From NCBI RefSeq assembly GCF_900129245.1, contig NZ_FQUT01000013.1, forward strand, positions 58,487-122,486: a DNA stretch of 64,000 bases. Reading direction: 5' to 3'. The stretch comes from Chryseobacterium arachidis. Its GTDB lineage: Bacteria; Bacteroidota; Bacteroidia; Flavobacteriales; Weeksellaceae. Positions 9,724-18,026 of this stretch are shown here, in pieces. The notes below the pieces were generated by a model that was not told the origin of the DNA, did not search any database, and saw only the letters and a program-made list of their open reading frames with translations. Numbering within the stretch: the stretch's first letter is position 1; each line of letters begins with the position of its first letter. Both the position numbers and the translations under genes were made by a program.

Positions 9724-12700
9724 CTATCGATTTTTGATTAAAATCCAACCGGAATATGAAACCGGTATCTTAGTATCGGGCTCTATCCATTTCAGAATAT
9801 ACCAATAGGTTCCGGTGGGTAAAGTTCTGCCGTCTGACTTTCCGTCCCATGTATAATTATTGCTGGCTGACTTATGCACAGACGCACCATATCGGTCTGC
9901 AATTTCAATGGATACATCTTGCTTTATTCTTAAGTCTGAATAATTCAGTACATCATTTATTCCATCACCGTTGGGGGTAATGGTATTGATAAGATTTAAA
10001 ACTAAAAACTCTTTAATTACAGGCAGACAGCCGTCTCTTCCCAAAACGTGTACAGTATGTACTCCCCGTGTTAAATTGGTAAAGGTATTTGATGTCTGGT
10101 AATCAATTCCGTTCAATGAATATTGGTAAGGCGGAGTTCCACCGGTAACGTTAATGTTAGCCGTTGTTCCGGTAACGTTAATGCTTGTGATGATCGGAGC
10201 CTGCGCAGTTGTTACATTTACGTATTGTCTATAAACACAGCCGTTAAAACCTAAATCCACATAATAGCTTCCCGCACCTGTAAGAATGGTTTGTGTGGTT
10301 GCTCCTGTGCTCCATTTGTAAGAAGTGAAGCCCCCTGTTCCGGGATCTAAAATCACTTTCTCTGTAGAACAAACAACCAAATCACGCAATTGTTCAGATT
10401 TTTTAGGAGATTTTAAAGCTAAATTGATCATTCCCGTATTGGGACATTCTGTTCCGCTTACAAATCTTAAGTAAAAAGCTTTCGGAGCCGTGATCGTTTG
10501 ATTGGGAGATATAGTATTCGTACCGTTTTGGGCATCCCCTAAGGTAGCATGGTAGGTTACCGTAATGGCAGGATTTGACGTAAATAAATTTTTGTAATCG
10601 TTGAGGATTATGTTTTCAGAGCCATTCAGATTATTATCGCAAATATCCGTATTTACTGTATTCGTTAGTAAAGTAATTTTATTTCCGATCTTAAAATTAA
10701 TCTGGCCAAAAACAGCCGGACAGCTTCCTGAAATTGCATCTACTCTTACATAAACGGTTGTGTTGGCAGAATAAGTCCAGTTCGCTGGTAACGTATTATT
10801 GTTTCCTGCATTGGCATCGGTCTGATTTAAATAATATCTGACATTAAAATTTGCAGGAGTAGTAACGATCTGCGGAGTTACAGTGGAAAAGTTTACATTA
10901 ATAACGCCGTCTAAATTATCATCACACAAATTGGCATTGTAGTTACTTGTATTGATATTGGGAGCCGGAGTTGTCGTTAATGTAATCTGCGCTGTTTTTG
11001 AACACCCTGCAGATGAGGTTACATTAGTATAAACAATTCCCGCAGGTCCGGAATAGGTTGTCGGATTGGTGATCTGTCCTGTTAAATTTGAATTTGTAAA
11101 ATAAGTTACTGTAACTCCGGATTCAGAAGAAATATTTGCTGAAGTAAGGTCGTAAATTCCGTTTCCGCCTGCTCCGGCACAGGAGTTTAAAGCTGCATTA
11201 TTTACATTCGGTGCGGGATTCACAGCTAATATAATCTGAGCTGGCTTTGAACATCCATATTGAGAAGTTACAGTGGCATAAACTGTTCCCGAAGGTGATG
11301 GATAATATGTCGGATTCATAATCTGTGCGGACAAGTTTGAATCTGCAAAATAAGTAACGGTAGCACCTGCATCCGGCGAAAGACTTACTGAAGTGAGATC
11401 GTAAGCTGTTCCAAAACAGGTGGTTAAAGTTCCATTGTTTACCTGAAGAACATTGGTGTTAATGATAATTTTAAAATATTCAAAATCAAAAGGATTTCCA
11501 TTTCCCTGAATATAATAAATAAATGAATCGATTGTACTGGTTGTAGAAGGGTTTGGGGTATAAGTAATTTGTCCTGTTGCAGGATTTACGGTTGCAGTCC
11601 CTGATGTAGGAGCTGAAATAATATTCGTAAGAGAAGGAATAATCGTTTGTGTAGAGTTTGTAAATGCAGGTGCAATTACTTTTGTGTTACAAGATCCGAT
11701 ATTGTATGTCGTTGTGGAAATCGGAGGACATAGTGTATAATTGTAAGGGGTTGTTAACCTTGTTTCACAATTGTTTTTTGTAATTAAACAAGTGTAATCT
11801 CCGGCTCCGTATAGTTCAGGATTAATAGAAAAAGAAGTTGCTCCCGGAATTGGATTTCCATTTAAAAACCACTGGTAAGCATCATAATTATTATCAACCT
11901 GCAAAAGAATTCCCGCATAGCAATCTCCTGTTTTTGTGATGGCAGGAACAGAAGAAAATCCCGCAAAATATCCGCCATATCCTACAGCACCATTCCCTGC
12001 GGCAATTCCCGCTGTTACCGGAAGTGTAGAATTGACGGTAATATTTCCTGTCACACTCGGAATAGAGTAACTTACCCAGTTTGGATTTCCGGTTACTGGG
12101 TAAGGTCCATTTCCTGCTGCTATTGCTCCTCCGTTAAAAGTTACCGTTGCACCAAGTTGAGTGATGATATTAAGTTTTGTATTGAATGTGTCGGATCCTA
12201 TTTTATTAATAAATCCAATTTCATTAATTTCTTTCGGTAAAAAACAGCTTAAAGGCGGGATGAAATTCATTCCTCCGGTTGCATAGACTGTACTTCCGGA
12301 AGTTCCTGCAAGAAGCTGATAAACATACACGTTGCTCGTCGCAGAAATACTCATATTATAATGACCACTTCCCTGATTAATGTAATTTGTTCCCTGTACC
12401 ATATAATATTGTCCTGCGTTTAAAGTAACACCGGGCAAAAGATTACCGTTTACCGTAAGCTTTGTATTGTTTTCTGTAGCAATGACCAAGGCTGCTTCCA
12501 TCCCCGAATTCGCAGGGCCGTTTCCTTTCACCATGATAAAGTCTTTACCTAATCTTTCCACAGGAACAGCCTGATCCATCAGTACATCTACATTACTGTT
12601 GTTCTGGGTGGTATAAATACTGTTGAAGTTTCCGTTGGTGACAGAAATCGGTTTGTTAGCTGTAATTTTTGCTCCGACTAATCCCGCCAAATTATTGATG

Positions 12701-13305
12701 GATAAATCGCTTCGGGCTTCAATAATATAAGATTTACCTTTATTGATGGTAAAAGTTCTTGAGGAAGCAGAAACACCATCGGAGAAAACAACTCCTGGGT
12801 TATAATTGGATAGTGTTACTGTCGTATTGTCTTCCGTAGCCACAAATCCGATGGTTGAGTTTACGTAAGGTTTTGCTGTGGTATTCGGAGATACTCCCAC
12901 AAAAAAGTTTTTACCGATACCTGCCAATCCTTTTGACGTAATGATTTCTGCCTGGCTGGGAACGGCAAACCTGAAATTGGCAAAGAATTTTTTATTCGCT
13001 TTTACGTTTAATCCCATCGTTCTCTGTGTAAAAAGATTAGACAAGGTAGAAGCAATCATAAAATTATTCGGGATCGTTACCTGTACAGGATTACCTTTGC
13101 TTACCTGTACGGTAGAAAATATGGTATTGTTATTGTAAATCTGTACTGGAAAGGGAGTTGTTTCGTTGGTAGAAAGGTAGAGATAGCATTCCGGAGTGCC
13201 TTGGAGAGAGCTGGCAGACATCGGCGCAAACCAATGTTCCGTATCTAATTGGGCATTAGCAATTATGCAGAAAAAAGTGCAGATAATTAGTAAAAATTTT
13301 TTCAT
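9724..13305 (-). CDS. Large secreted T9SS type B protein, IgGFc-binding-like (copy 4)
   Basis: A 1193-residue protein, the longest of the four. The signal peptide is residues 1-18. The IgGFc_binding-like half spans 20-455 and the Ig-like part 460-525. The cadherin-like module spans 540-615. Four 80-residue modules follow (about 620-697, 700-780, 785-875, 883-967). Next come SWSTGATT-type Ig and SprB-like repeats (975-1105) and the T9SS type B domain (1107-1193, TPNGDGINDVLNYSDL). The first two modules (ending QYGCSKPAQI and SAGCSKTAQI) are similar to each other, as after a recent internal duplication. It is expected outside the cell. Adhesion or glycoprotein binding is a guess from the domain, not shown. 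It has its own -7 element and terminator. Confidence 0.88.
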   Translation of the reverse strand: MKKFLLIICTFFCIIANAQLDTEHWFAPMSASSLQGTPECYLYLSTNETTPFPVQIYNNNTIFSTVQVSKGNPVQVTIPNNFMIASTLSNLFTQRTMGLNVKANKKFFANFRFAVPSQAEIITSKGLAGIGKNFFVGVSPNTTAKPYVNSTIGFVATEDNTTVTLSNYNPGVVFSDGVSASSRTFTINKGKSYIIEARSDLSINNLAGLVGAKITANKPISVTNGNFNSIYTTQNNSNVDVLMDQAVPVERLGKDFIMVKGNGPANSGMEAALVIATENNTKLTVNGNLLPGVTLNAGQYYMVQGTNYINQGSGHYNMSISATSNVYVYQLLAGTSGSTVYATGGMNFIPPLSCFLPKEINEIGFINKIGSDTFNTKLNIITQLGATVTFNGGAIAAGNGPYPVTGNPNWVSYSIPSVTGNITVNSTLPVTAGIAAGNGAVGYGGYFAGFSSVPAITKTGDCYAGILLQVDNNYDAYQWFLNGNPIPGATSFSINPELYGAGDYTCLITKNNCETRLTTPYNYTLCPPISTTTYNIGSCNTKVIAPAFTNSTQTIIPSLTNIISAPTSGTATVNPATGQITYTPNPSTTSTIDSFIYYIQGNGNPFDFEYFKIIINTNVLQVNNGTLTTCFGTAYDLTSVSLSPDAGATVTYFADSNLSAQIMNPTYYPSPSGTVYATVTSQYGCSKPAQIILAVNPAPNVNNAALNSCAGAGGNGIYDLTSANISSESGVTVTYFTNSNLTGQITNPTTYSGPAGIVYTNVTSSAGCSKTAQITLTTTPAPNINTSNYNANLCDDNLDGVINVNFSTVTPQIVTTPANFNVRYYLNQTDANAGNNNTLPANWTYSANTTVYVRVDAISGSCPAVFGQINFKIGNKITLLTNTVNTDICDNNLNGSENIILNDYKNLFTSNPAITVTYHATLGDAQNGTNTISPNQTITAPKAFYLRFVSGTECPNTGMINLALKSPKKSEQLRDLVVCSTEKVILDPGTGGFTSYKWSTGATTQTILTGAGSYYVDLGFNGCVYRQYVNVTTAQAPIITSINVTGTTANINVTGGTPPYQYSLNGIDYQTSNTFTNLTRGVHTVHVLGRDGCLPVIKEFLVLNLINTITPNGDGINDVLNYSDLRIKQDVSIEIADRYGASVHKSASNNYTWDGKSDGRTLPTGTYWYILKWIEPDTKIPVSYSGWILIKNR

Positions 13306-13324
13306 GTCTAATAATAAAGGGCTG

Positions 13325-13332
13325 CAAATCTA
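13325..13332 (-). promoter_or_regulatory. -7 promoter element of copy 4
   Basis: TAGATTTG on the minus strand lies 19 bases before the ATG at 13305 and fits TAnnTTTG. Confidence 0.5.
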
Positions 13333-13451
13333 AACATTAATCATCAATTTTTACAGTGTTTTATATTACAGATTTGTATACAAATGCGAATTGCTAAATA
13401 TTTAATAATCAGTTAATATTTAACGAATACCATATTTTTAAGCAAAAAAAA

Positions 13452-13474
13452 TCCCGATGAAAAAATCATCGGGA
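13452..13474 (-). terminator. Rho-independent terminator after tsf
   Basis: A 9-bp stem (13452-13460 with 13466-13474) has a five-A loop. It is followed on the minus strand by eight T. It ends the tsf transcript 25 bases past its stop. Confidence 0.9.
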
Positions 13475-13499
13475 CTTATATTTTTAAAATCTAAAAAGA

Positions 13500-14324
13500 T
13501 TACAAGCTGATTCTGATGAATCCTGTTACTTTAAGATCTCCGTTTACAGACTTCACATAGTCAGCAACTGAGATAGAGCTATCTTTGATGAAATCCTGGT
13601 GTACCAAAGTGTTGTCTTTGTAGAATCTCTGCATTTTACCTTTCAAGATATTGTCGATAATGTTTGCAGGCTTACCTTCTTCTACAAGTTTGTGTCTTTC
13701 GATTTCTAATTCTTTATCGATCGTTTCCTGAGAAACAGAAGTTTCGTCAAGAGCAATTGGGTTCATTGCAGCAGCCTGCATAGAAACAGACTTGGCAACT
13801 TCGTCAGCTCCGTCTACTTTAGCAGAAAGAGAAGTGATTGCAGCAATTTTGTTTCCAGCGTGGATGTAAGCTCCTAAATAAGGACCTTCGATTCTTTCGA
13901 ATGCACCGATCTCGATTTTTTCACCGATAACACCTGTCTGCTCGATCAATTTTTCAGCAACAGTAATTCCGTGGAAATCTGTAGCCAATAATTCTTCTTT
14001 AGTAGCAGCAAAGATCGCCATTTCAGCTAATTCGTAAGCTAGCTCGATGAAAGCTTCGTTTTTACCTACGAAATCAGTCTCACAGTTTAAAGAGATAATA
14101 GCACCTAACGTGTTATCCTCGTTTACTCTTGCGATTACTGCTCCTTCAGTAGACTCTCTGTCAGCTCTGTTAGCAGCAACTTTCTGTCCTTTTTTTCTAA
14201 GGATATCTACCGCTTTTTCGAAATCTCCTTCAGCTTCAACTAAAGCTTTTTTGCAGTCCATCATACCTGCACCTGTTTGGTTTCTCAATTTTGCTACGTC
14301 TGCAGCAGCTGGTGTATAAGACAT
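13500..14324 (-). CDS. tsf: Translation elongation factor Ts
   Basis: A 274-residue guanine-nucleotide exchange factor that recharges EF-Tu with GTP in the cytoplasm. The N-terminal UBA-like helices (VAKLRNQTGAGMMDCKKAL, about 10-28) and the conserved EF-Tu contact TDFVGKNEAF (83-92) are intact. The length is normal for the family. The usual partner rpsB is not next to it: the upstream neighbour runs the other way, so tsf has its own promoter (TATCTTTG, 14394-14387) and terminator. Identification is firm. Confidence 0.98.
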   Translation of the reverse strand: MSYTPAAADVAKLRNQTGAGMMDCKKALVEAEGDFEKAVDILRKKGQKVAANRADRESTEGAVIARVNEDNTLGAIISLNCETDFVGKNEAFIELAYELAEMAIFAATKEELLATDFHGITVAEKLIEQTGVIGEKIEIGAFERIEGPYLGAYIHAGNKIAAITSLSAKVDGADEVAKSVSMQAAAMNPIALDETSVSQETIDKELEIERHKLVEEGKPANIIDNILKGKMQRFYKDNTLVHQDFIKDSSISVADYVKSVNGDLKVTGFIRISL

Positions 14325-14386
14325 AATATCTATTTGTTTTTTTATTTAATATTAGTATTAATTTTTAGCTTAATTTTAAAGCTGTG

Positions 14387-14394
14387 CAAAGATA
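14387..14394 (-). promoter_or_regulatory. -7 promoter element of tsf
   Basis: TATCTTTG on the minus strand lies 62 bases before the tsf ATG and is an exact TAnnTTTG match. The implied leader is about 56 bases. Confidence 0.6.
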
Positions 14395-14470
14395 ATAATT
14401 TTAATGATAAACTAAAAAATGACTTTTTGCGTTATTTTATATATTTAATAAATTTTTAAAGGGCTATTTA

Positions 14471-15181
14471 ATGAAAAAAATATTTCTTCTTATATTCTTG
14501 TGTATTTTCACGCTCGGTTTTTCTCAAAAAAAGAAAAAAACGAAATCCAAAGCCATTGTGGAAAAAGAAACGGCAATTATTTATACAGAAAGTGAAGCCG
14601 AAACCACTTCCGAAGCAAGAGTGATTGCAGGATTTCTGAAGCAGAATCCCGGGCACGCCAAAACAGATCATTTTAAAAGAAAGCTGGTAGCCATGATTAT
14701 GGCAGATAATTCTCCGGAAGCAAAACCAACCATAAGAGGGGTGAGTGAAGATAAAATCAGACAAATGGTTTTGGAAAGCAACAGCCTGAATAATTCTAAA
14801 ACAATTGCAGCTGCAACCAATGCAGGCGCGGCAAAAACTGAAAGAACAGTAAACTATGCAAGTGTAGGTACATCAAGCAAAAAATCAGCAGGGCCAAGTG
14901 AAGAACATAAAAGAACGGCCGCCATGTTGACGCACCTTTTTAATGATGACCCTATGGATAAGGAAGCTTATATTAATATTAAGAACAGATCAAAATGTAA
15001 TCTGATTGTAAAAATCAGCGGAAAAAAATACTATAATCTTGATGTTCCTGCTAAAGGACAGAATTTTGTACTGGTGGAAAAGGGAGAATATGTTTTAACA
15101 ACAATGGTGTGTGATGCGAAATATTCATCATTAAAAAAGATTAATAAAGATATAGAGCTTGAACTGAATTTGAGTGAATAA
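14471..15181 (+). CDS. Secreted protein of unknown function
   Basis: A 236-residue protein with a clear signal peptide (MKKIFLLIFLCIFTLGFSQ) followed by a lysine-rich stretch. The middle (about 25-155) is low-complexity and charged, without a recognised fold. The last 70 residues (YINIKNRSKCNLIVKISGKK onward) look like a small beta-domain, with the phrasing of a modest carbohydrate- or peptide-binding sandwich seen in Chryseobacterium proteins of unknown function. Nothing catalytic is visible. It lies between tsf and accA, converges on accA and shares a bidirectional terminator with it. The product is probably periplasmic or exported, since no lipobox is present. Confidence 0.8.
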   Translation: MKKIFLLIFLCIFTLGFSQKKKKTKSKAIVEKETAIIYTESEAETTSEARVIAGFLKQNPGHAKTDHFKRKLVAMIMADNSPEAKPTIRGVSEDKIRQMVLESNSLNNSKTIAAATNAGAAKTERTVNYASVGTSSKKSAGPSEEHKRTAAMLTHLFNDDPMDKEAYINIKNRSKCNLIVKISGKKYYNLDVPAKGQNFVLVEKGEYVLTTMVCDAKYSSLKKINKDIELELNLSE

Positions 15182-15204
15182 ATAATAGAAGAAGAAAACT
15201 AAAT

Positions 15205-15238
15205 AAAAAACGGTTAAGAAATTTCTTAACCGTTTTTT
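15205..15238. terminator. Bidirectional terminator between the 14471 gene and accA
   Basis: A perfect 17+17 base inverted repeat begins with six A and ends with six T. It works in both directions between two convergent stops (15181 and 15243). Confidence 0.9.
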
Positions 15239-15242
15239 ATTT

Positions 15243-16199
15243 TTATCCTTTAAACTGACCCATTGCGATGAATTTGTCCTGTCTTTGAGTTTCAAGTTCC
15301 TGTCCTGTGAATTTTGAAAAGGCTTTAATATTTTGCAATATTGAGTTTTTCAAATTTAAATAAGTTGTTTCAGGATCATAATGTGCTCCTCCAAGAGGTT
15401 CTTCCACGATTCCGTCGATGAATTTCTCTCTTAAAGCATCTTTCGGAGTAAGGTTCAATGCGTTTGCTGCATCTTCCTTATGATCCCAGTTTCTCCAAAG
15501 GATTGATGAGCAGCTTTCCGGTGCAATTACCGTGTACCAAGTATTTTCCAACATGTATACTTTGTTTCCTACACCAATTCCTAATGCACCGCCACTTGCA
15601 CCTTCACCGATAATGTAAGTGAAGATTGGAGTTTTAAGCATCGTCATTTCGAAAATATTTCTTGCGATTGCCTCACCTTGTCCTCTTTCTTCTGCTTCCA
15701 GACCTGGATAAGCTCCCGGTGTATCAACCAAAGTTACGACAGGAATTCTGAATTTTTCAGCAAGCTTCATCAATCTCAAAGCTTTTCTGTAGCCTTCAGG
15801 ATTCGGCATTCCAAATCTTCTGTGCTGTCTTTCTTTAGTTGTTCTTCCTTTCTGAGTTCCGATGATCATTACTTTCTGCCCGTCTAAAGTGGCTAAACCA
15901 CCAATCATTGCAGGATCATCAGCGAAATTTCTGTCTCCGTGAAGTTCTAAGAAACTGCCTTTATCCACCATTCCGTTGATATAATCCAATGTGTAAGGAC
16001 GATCCGGGTGACGGGACAGCTGTACTCTTTGCCAAGGCGTAAGGTTTCCATAGATTTCTTTTTTCTTGTCTATGATTTTATCCTCTATCTGGCTGCATGC
16101 TAATTTTACATCAACACCACTTTCTTCTCCTACTAAAGAACAAGTTTGAAGTTGATCCATTAGGTCTTTGATAGGAAGTTCGAAACTTAAATATTCCAT
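15243..16199 (-). CDS. accA: Acetyl-CoA carboxylase carboxyltransferase subunit alpha
   Basis: A 318-residue protein, the length of E. coli AccA. With AccD (not in the window) it transfers the carboxyl group from carboxybiotin to acetyl-CoA, making malonyl-CoA for fatty acid synthesis. Conserved blocks are present: RVQLSRHPDRPYTLDYI, GRTTKERQHRRFGMPNPEGY, LVDTPGAYPGLEAEERGQGE and GEGASGGALGIG. AccB and AccC are encoded about 13 kb away (29220-31156), so the complex is split over separate transcripts. A TACATTTG promoter element precedes it. Confidence 0.98.
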   Translation of the reverse strand: MEYLSFELPIKDLMDQLQTCSLVGEESGVDVKLACSQIEDKIIDKKKEIYGNLTPWQRVQLSRHPDRPYTLDYINGMVDKGSFLELHGDRNFADDPAMIGGLATLDGQKVMIIGTQKGRTTKERQHRRFGMPNPEGYRKALRLMKLAEKFRIPVVTLVDTPGAYPGLEAEERGQGEAIARNIFEMTMLKTPIFTYIIGEGASGGALGIGVGNKVYMLENTWYTVIAPESCSSILWRNWDHKEDAANALNLTPKDALREKFIDGIVEEPLGGAHYDPETTYLNLKNSILQNIKAFSKFTGQELETQRQDKFIAMGQFKG

Positions 16200-16222
16200 T
16201 TCTTGAAGTAAATTAAATCTTT

Positions 16223-16230
16223 CAAATGTA
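16223..16230 (-). promoter_or_regulatory. -7 promoter element of accA
   Basis: TACATTTG on the minus strand lies 23 bases before the accA ATG. It sits in the 49-base gap after the gltX stop, so accA need not depend on gltX transcription. Confidence 0.5.
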
Positions 16231-16248
16231 TGAAAAATTATGGTAATT

Positions 16249-17973
16249 TTATTTAAAATTGTTTACAGCATTGCTTATTCGGGAGATAGTTTCCTCTTTA
16301 CCAATAAGTTCCATGATGTCCGGAACGTCTGGCCCCTTCAATTCTCCTACCAACGATAAACGCAGCGGCATCATCACTTTACCCATTCCCAAACCTTTAT
16401 TTTCCGCGAAATCGTGAACGATTTGCTTTAAATTTTCAGCATTGAAATCGGCTCCTTCTAAAGTTGAAGTCAATTCTCCTAAAACAGCAGAAGTTTCATC
16501 ATTCCATGCCTTTTTTGATGCTTTTTCGTCATAAGAAGTAGGTGCTTCGAAGAAAAATTTTCCGTTTTCGTAGATGTCTTTCGGGAAGGTTGCTCTTTCT
16601 TTCATCAGATGAATAATTTTTGATAGTTTTTCATCCTCGATGTTCAAATTTAAATCTGAATTTTTTAAAATTTTAAGTAACTCTTCATCAGATTTTTGCT
16701 GAATATACTGATGATTGAACCATTCCGCTTTTTCCTTGCTGAATCTTGCCCCCGCTTTATGAACTTTATTCAGGTCAAATTCTTTTGCCATTTCATCCAA
16801 CGATAAAACCTCTTTATCATCTGCAGGCGACCAACCCAAAAGTGCCACCATATTGATGAAAGCTTCCGGAAGATATCCGCTTTCTCTGTAACCTTTGGAA
16901 ACATTTCCTGTTGCAGGATCTGTAAAATTCAATGGGAAAACCGGGAACCCGAATTTATCGCCGTCTCTTTTGCTTAGTTTTCCTGAAATTCCTTTCTTTA
17001 AAAACTGTTTTACAGAAGCTGTTATTTCATTATCCTTTTCATTCTCTCCCAACATAGATTTGAATCTTGGACTTTTTACTTCTGAAAAGAAAGATTTAAT
17101 AATTGCAGCCGAGTCATCAAAAGAAAACTGACTGTTTTTTGCCACAAATTCTTCTGTGAAAGATTTTGTAATGCTATCAATATTTTCTTTGTTAATTAAT
17201 GTGGATACGTCTGGCTTTAAAATCAAAGAAAGGTGTGCAAACTGAGGCGCTTCCCAACCCATTGCTTCATATAATAAAGTATGTAAACCCAAGGAAGGCA
17301 GCCATTCTTCACCACGGATGACATGAGAAATTTCCATTTCGTGGTCATCGATGATATTGGCGAAATGGTACGTCGGCATTCCGTCGTTTTTCACCAAAAC
17401 TTTATCATCCAGAGTATTGGTGTTTACAGAGGAATTTCCACGGATAATGTCTACAAGATTTAAAGTTCTGTCAACAGGCATTTTAAATCTTACAACATAC
17501 GGTGTTTTTTCATCCAATAATTTTTGAACTTCTTCGTCAGAAAGTGCAATGCTGTTTCTCAAACGGTTTCTAGTTTTATTATCGTAAGAGAAAACTTCTC
17601 CTTTTGCCTCATACTCGGCACGGATGGCGTCTAATTCTTCGGCTGTATCGAAAGCGATATAGGCATAATCAGTTTTTAAGATCTGCTCGGTATATCTGTC
17701 GTAAATATCTCTTCTTTCAGATTGTCTGTATGGAGCGAATTTTCCTCCTTTTTTAGGGCTTTCATCGGCGATGATTCCGCACCATTCAAGGGCTTCCTCG
17801 ATATAATCTTCTGCTCCTTCAACATATCTTGCGGTATCCGTATCTTCAATTCTCAATACAAATTCGCCTCCCTGATTTTTAGCAAAAAGATAATCATATA
17901 ACGCAGTTCTTACGCCTCCCAAATGCAATGGTCCTGTAGGACTTGGAGCAAAACGTACTCTTACTTTCTCCAT
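16249..17973 (-). CDS. gltX: Glutamyl-tRNA synthetase with an insertion before the KLSKR loop
   Basis: A class I aminoacyl-tRNA synthetase that charges tRNA-Glu (in many bacteria also tRNA-Gln). The HIGH-type motif is HLGG at residues 17-20 within FAPSPTGPLHLGG. The KMSKS-type motif is KLSKRDGDK at 332-340. The C-terminal anticodon-binding region is complete. The protein has 574 residues against roughly 470-510 usual for the family. About 75 extra residues (about 255-330) lie between LSLILKP and GKLSKRDGDK, where other members have only a few. The reading frame is unbroken and flanks align normally, so the gene looks functional. A TAAATTTG promoter element lies just upstream. Confidence 0.96.
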   Translation of the reverse strand: MEKVRVRFAPSPTGPLHLGGVRTALYDYLFAKNQGGEFVLRIEDTDTARYVEGAEDYIEEALEWCGIIADESPKKGGKFAPYRQSERRDIYDRYTEQILKTDYAYIAFDTAEELDAIRAEYEAKGEVFSYDNKTRNRLRNSIALSDEEVQKLLDEKTPYVVRFKMPVDRTLNLVDIIRGNSSVNTNTLDDKVLVKNDGMPTYHFANIIDDHEMEISHVIRGEEWLPSLGLHTLLYEAMGWEAPQFAHLSLILKPDVSTLINKENIDSITKSFTEEFVAKNSQFSFDDSAAIIKSFFSEVKSPRFKSMLGENEKDNEITASVKQFLKKGISGKLSKRDGDKFGFPVFPLNFTDPATGNVSKGYRESGYLPEAFINMVALLGWSPADDKEVLSLDEMAKEFDLNKVHKAGARFSKEKAEWFNHQYIQQKSDEELLKILKNSDLNLNIEDEKLSKIIHLMKERATFPKDIYENGKFFFEAPTSYDEKASKKAWNDETSAVLGELTSTLEGADFNAENLKQIVHDFAENKGLGMGKVMMPLRLSLVGELKGPDVPDIMELIGKEETISRISNAVNNFK

Positions 17974-17989
17974 TTTAAATAAATTTTTG

Positions 17990-17997
17990 CAAATTTA
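17990..17997 (-). promoter_or_regulatory. -7 promoter element of gltX
   Basis: TAAATTTG on the minus strand lies 16 bases before the gltX ATG and matches TAnnTTTG. Confidence 0.5.
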
Positions 17998-18026
17998 CAA
18001 TACTGTATTGGATTTATCTAAAAACA

